A stretch of 35,693 nucleotides of DNA, from NCBI GenBank assembly GCA_016342585.1, contig JAEINK010000052.1, forward strand, positions 1 through 35,693, in the 5' to 3' direction. The stretch is from Spirochaetales bacterium. GTDB lineage: Bacteria > Spirochaetota > Spirochaetia > UBA9216. The translations under genes were made by a program, and so were the position numbers. The notes beneath the pieces were generated by a model. It saw only the letters and a program-made list of their open reading frames with translations, did no database searches and had not been told where the DNA came from. Positions 33,132 through 35,693 of this stretch are shown piece by piece (the first letter of the stretch is position 1; every line of letters starts with the position of its first letter).

Positions 33132-34481
33132 ATGCTTGATCTTGGAAGAGTAACAAAAAGCCTTGGGTTCAAAATCTTTCTTGTGGGGATACTTATTCTG
33201 ATAATGCTTATTCCGGTAGCACTCGTCGTAAGGGTTGTTCATGAGAGGGCCCGAAGGGCCGAGATGGTGGAAAATGAAATTGTGGAGGCCTGGGGGGGGA
33301 CCCTGAGCATTGCCGGCCCTGTCATGAAGGTTCCCTGCCGCAGGATCGAAAAGTTTAAAAAGGTTGATGCCGATGGTCATGAGACCATTGAGACACGGGA
33401 GGTCTCCTTCACCCTCTGGATCACACCCTCACGAATGGAGATTAATGGTGATTTTGTAAGCAGTGAAAAAACCAGAGGAATCTTTTCGGTTCCTGTTTTT
33501 CATGGTGACCTTGCCTTTAATGGTGAATTTGATACAACCGATGCATTTAATGAACTAAAGGCGGATGAATACCCTTTGCCTGAAGAGATTGAGATCATCC
33601 TTGCTATTGAAAATCAGAAAGGTATACGGAGTCTTAAGCAGGCCTCTCTGGGGGGGCAGGATATAGTTTTTTCTCCTGGTGATTCAGGGTTAAATCTTCT
33701 ATCCGGGGGGATAAAAGCGAAAGCGCCCCTTAAAACCATTGAAAATTTTAAGGAGCCTTTTAACATTGGTTTAACCCTCCAGGGAGGCGGCCAGATGACA
33801 TTTCTCCCCCTTGCCGGTGAGACGGAAGTTCTCCTTGGCTCCGATTGGGTGGCTCCTTCTTATCAGGGGAATTATCTGCCTACAGAACAGAGCCTTGATG
33901 ATGATGGTTTTGAAGCCTTCTGGCGGATCTCAAATTTGAGCCGGGGAATCCCGCTGTTCTGGACAGGAAATCTGCAGGAAGGTGGTCAATTCTATAACTC
34001 ATTTTTCGGAGTAGATTTTCTGAAGGTTCTGGATCGTTATGGCAAAAATGAACGGGCTGTGAAATATACCATCCTTTTTATAATTGTTCCTTTCATGACG
34101 CTTTTTCTCTTTGAGGTATTCTGGAAAATGGGAATCCATCCCGTTCAGTATATCCTGGCAGGAACTGGTAATGTGATCTTCTATCTACTTCTTCTATCGC
34201 TTTCAGAACATATGAACTTCAACCTGGCTTACCTCATTGGTGCCCTCGCTGTAACTGGCATGATGTTTTTATACTCAACGACTCTTGTTCGGGAGATAAA
34301 GAAGGCACTCTATATGATTCCTGTGATGGTTTTATCCTACCTCTATCTCTTTATCACCCTCCAGTCTGAAGATTGGGCTTTGCTTATCGGCTCTATCGGT
34401 GCATTTATTATTATAGGCGTGATTATGTTCATAACCAGGAATGTAGATTGGTATGGGGGAAGGAATCGTATTGATAGATAG
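33132..34481 (+). CDS. creD: Cell-envelope protein CreD
   Basis: About 449 residues, the same size as E. coli CreD (450). One N-terminal membrane segment (KIFLVGILILIMLIPVALVV) is followed by a large periplasmic domain, with the CreD opening EIVEAWGGTLSIAGPVMKVP and FWRISNLSRGIPLFW. About five or six C-terminal membrane segments follow, near 320-445. CreD is the main target of the CreBC system in proteobacteria. Its exact job in envelope integrity is unclear. The ATG at 33132 has GGAGG 5 bases upstream; an in-frame ATG at 33120 does not. It is divergent from creBC across a 169-base gap. Confidence 0.88.
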   Translation: MLDLGRVTKSLGFKIFLVGILILIMLIPVALVVRVVHERARRAEMVENEIVEAWGGTLSIAGPVMKVPCRRIEKFKKVDADGHETIETREVSFTLWITPSRMEINGDFVSSEKTRGIFSVPVFHGDLAFNGEFDTTDAFNELKADEYPLPEEIEIILAIENQKGIRSLKQASLGGQDIVFSPGDSGLNLLSGGIKAKAPLKTIENFKEPFNIGLTLQGGGQMTFLPLAGETEVLLGSDWVAPSYQGNYLPTEQSLDDDGFEAFWRISNLSRGIPLFWTGNLQEGGQFYNSFFGVDFLKVLDRYGKNERAVKYTILFIIVPFMTLFLFEVFWKMGIHPVQYILAGTGNVIFYLLLLSLSEHMNFNLAYLIGALAVTGMMFLYSTTLVREIKKALYMIPVMVLSYLYLFITLQSEDWALLIGSIGAFIIIGVIMFITRNVDWYGGRNRIDR

Positions 34482-34492
34482 AAGCGTATCGC

Positions 34493-34510
34493 CTAATAGA
34501 AACGTATTAG
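34493..34510. promoter_or_regulatory. Palindrome upstream of the trpR-like gene, possible operator
   Basis: CTAATA (34493-34498) and TATTAG (34505-34510) are perfect inverted repeats six bases apart, next to the -35 of the trpR-like gene. TrpR operators contain CTAG-type half sites, so autoregulation is plausible but not shown. Confidence 0.35.
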
Positions 34511-34511
34511 C

Positions 34512-34539
34512 TTGACTTCTGAAGAGAAAATGATATATT
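34512..34539 (+). promoter_or_regulatory. Promoter of the trpR-like gene, leaderless
   Basis: TTGACT (34512-34517), a 16-base spacer, then TATATT (34534-34539). The ATG follows after six bases at 34546, so the mRNA should begin at or near the start codon. There is no Shine-Dalgarno sequence. Confidence 0.6.
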
Positions 34540-34545
34540 GACATT

Positions 34546-34854
34546 ATGAGTGACAATGAAACAACAAGCTGGGAACCTTATTTAAATGAACTTTCAGAGG
34601 CTTTTGCTAAAACCGATAATCCTGTATTAATCCGTGAGTTTCTTGGGAGTCTTCTGACTCCCAATGAGCTTCAGGAGGTCTCAACCCGTTGGGCCCTGGT
34701 TAAACTGATAGATGATGGAATGAGTCAGAGAAATATTGCCAGGGAACTGGGGTTGAGTCTCTGTAAGATAACCCGGGGTTCGAAAGAACTTAAGAAAGAG
34801 AACTCTCCCTTTCAGGAGATGATCGGGATTTATAAAACCCCATCCAGATCCTGA
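34546..34854 (+). CDS. TrpR-like DNA-binding repressor (YerC/YecD/TrpR family)
   Basis: 102 residues, as in TrpR (108). The family core is complete: SLLTPNELQEVSTRWALVKL, then DDGMSQRNIARELGLSLCKI with the helix-turn-helix, and TRGSKELKK. TrpR controls tryptophan synthesis genes with tryptophan as co-repressor. Relatives of the YerC/YecD type have less clear roles. No trp genes are present in the window, so I cannot choose between them. It has its own promoter and no leader, and a palindrome upstream that could be its operator. Confidence 0.9.
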   Translation: MSDNETTSWEPYLNELSEAFAKTDNPVLIREFLGSLLTPNELQEVSTRWALVKLIDDGMSQRNIARELGLSLCKITRGSKELKKENSPFQEMIGIYKTPSRS

Positions 34855-34867
34855 CTTATTTTATTCT

Positions 34868-35638
34868 TTATGGCTTGATAAAATTGTGGTACAGCCTGTA
34901 GATAGCAAGACGATCCATCAGGTTATTTACATTTTTTGCGAACTGTACTGTTTCACGTGTATGATCTGAATTGTCTTTTCTTAATTCTCTATCCAAATAA
35001 TTAACGCTGAGTATTGGATTTGTAATTGTTCTGGCGAGTTTTGAACTGATACGAATATGCTTCAGAGAAGTCTGCTCCCGGAATGAATAGAGGCTGGTGG
35101 CCTCCCTCTCTGAGTGATCATGTAAATCCAGAGCCTTGCGGGTGAGCTGTGAGTAATCAGAGAGAAACCAGAATTGTGAATCTTTGCCTGCCAGGATGTT
35201 AATATTATTGGGCAGGTACTGCGAGCTGACAAAGCTCTCAAACCCGTCAGCGACCAGATCTTCTGTAATTCTTATATCCTGAGTCAGCTGCGATGAAATG
35301 GCCATGGCCTGACGGGCAAGCCTGGCTAATCGGTTGGTTACAATTGTACAGGAAACATTCAGGATGCGAGAGAGGTCCCGAATATCGGAATTCGTTATTA
35401 TGTGTTGAAAAATAGTTTTGCAGGATACATATTTATGAGTGTGGTAATCGAGACTGAATATTTCCTCTGAAAACCTTTTGCCGCAGGCTCGGCACTGAAA
35501 ACGTTGTGCTTGTCCTAACCTTCTTGTTTGATAGGTTCCTGATTTTACAAACCATTTCCCCTCTGGAAAATGGTAATTATCACATAGTGCCCCAAAGCCT
35601 GTTGATCTGAAGCAGGAGCATAATTTCCCCGGTATTCC
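34868..35638 (-). pseudogene. Degenerate IS1-like transposase reading frame
   Basis: The frame is open for 256 codons but has no usable start codon before an ATG at 35305, in its middle. The N-terminal part is a zinc-ribbon type: two Cys in LCSC, then RFQCRACGKRFSEE. It is followed by a helix-turn-helix like DIRDLSRILNVSCTIVTNRL. The C-terminal part, NYLDRELRKDNSDHTRETVQ and FAKNVNNLMDRLAIYRL, resembles the end of the IS1-type transposase. It stops just after NFIKP, where TAA could have come from a TAT tyrosine codon. I judge it a decayed mobile-element gene. A lineage-specific protein with an unusual start is the alternative. Confidence 0.55.
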
Positions 35639-35670
35639 TTATTAAGAAACAAATTAGTAAGGAGTATCGT

Positions 35671-35693
35671 ATGGAAATCCCCTGTTGTCCTAA
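35671..35693 (+). CDS. Start of a gene running off the right edge, maybe related to the transposase frame
   Basis: AAGGAG (35659-35664) with a 6-base spacer precedes an ATG at 35671. Only seven codons are visible (MEIPCCP, then a split codon). The early Cys-Cys-Pro fits the first knuckle of an IS1-type zinc ribbon. The bases from the ribosome site through the first codons resemble the head of the minus-strand frame opposite. Too short to identify. Confidence 0.4.

Noticed and set aside
1..35693. tRNA, rRNA, CRISPR arrays and phage genes
   Set aside because: No cloverleaf with a TTCGANNC-type loop, no regularly spaced direct repeats with spacers, and no phage structural genes were found by eye.

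Overview
The window looks like a spirochaete chromosome segment of moderate GC from a free-living or environmental relative of Spirochaeta. This is inferred from gene content: a dense mixture of chemotaxis and c-di-GMP genes, a CreBCD system, a class III cyclase, and surface proteins of the Leptospira-like IGGVFN-repeat type. The sequence alone does not give a species. I see no tRNA, rRNA or CRISPR array, and no gap between genes is longer than about 300 bases.

Layout. At the left edge (1-998) a class III nucleotide cyclase gene on the minus strand runs into what look like insertion-sequence terminal repeats. Next come proS (+), then a minus-strand operon pncA-pncB-neuB-like (NAD salvage plus a sialic-acid-synthase-like enzyme), a small Cys-rich protein (+), and serS and trmL (-). 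Two small plus-strand genes follow (a PGPGW-type membrane protein and an unknown), then a minus-strand pair (an unknown 655-residue protein and a Gfo/Idh/MocA oxidoreductase).

The central region, 12.9-17.4 kb, is the most interesting. An ECF sigma factor, a membrane-anchored anti-sigma-like protein and a secreted caspase-like protease with a long C-terminal IGGVFN repeat domain form one tightly overlapping minus-strand operon. A small predicted outer-membrane protein is transcribed divergently. Both sides of the divergent intergenic region carry the same bipartite element, GGTAACAG-N17-GTTA. This reads as an autoregulated sigma factor controlling an envelope-stress-like regulon.

From 17.5 to 24 kb lie signalling genes: an EAL-CBS-GGDEF protein translationally coupled to a chemoreceptor-like protein, then a minus-strand operon of CheY-like, CheC-like, PAS-GGDEF and SurE. 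From 24.1 to 30.5 kb there are a two-gene xanthine-dehydrogenase-type molybdoenzyme (large and 2Fe-2S subunits, no FAD subunit), a membrane-anchored TlpA-like thioredoxin, a leucine-rich-repeat protein, MarC, SlyX and a PHP phosphoesterase. From 30.6 to 34.5 kb are creC/creB (-) and divergent creD (+), then a TrpR-like repressor.

The right edge holds a degenerate IS1-like transposase reading frame and, head to head with it, the first codons of a probably related gene.

A recurrent pattern is leaderless transcription. Upstream of serS, the PGPGW gene, the trpR-like gene and the 655-residue gene, a sigma70-type -10 hexamer ends 6-7 bases before the start codon and there is no Shine-Dalgarno sequence. 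Most other genes have a clear GGAGG-type site.
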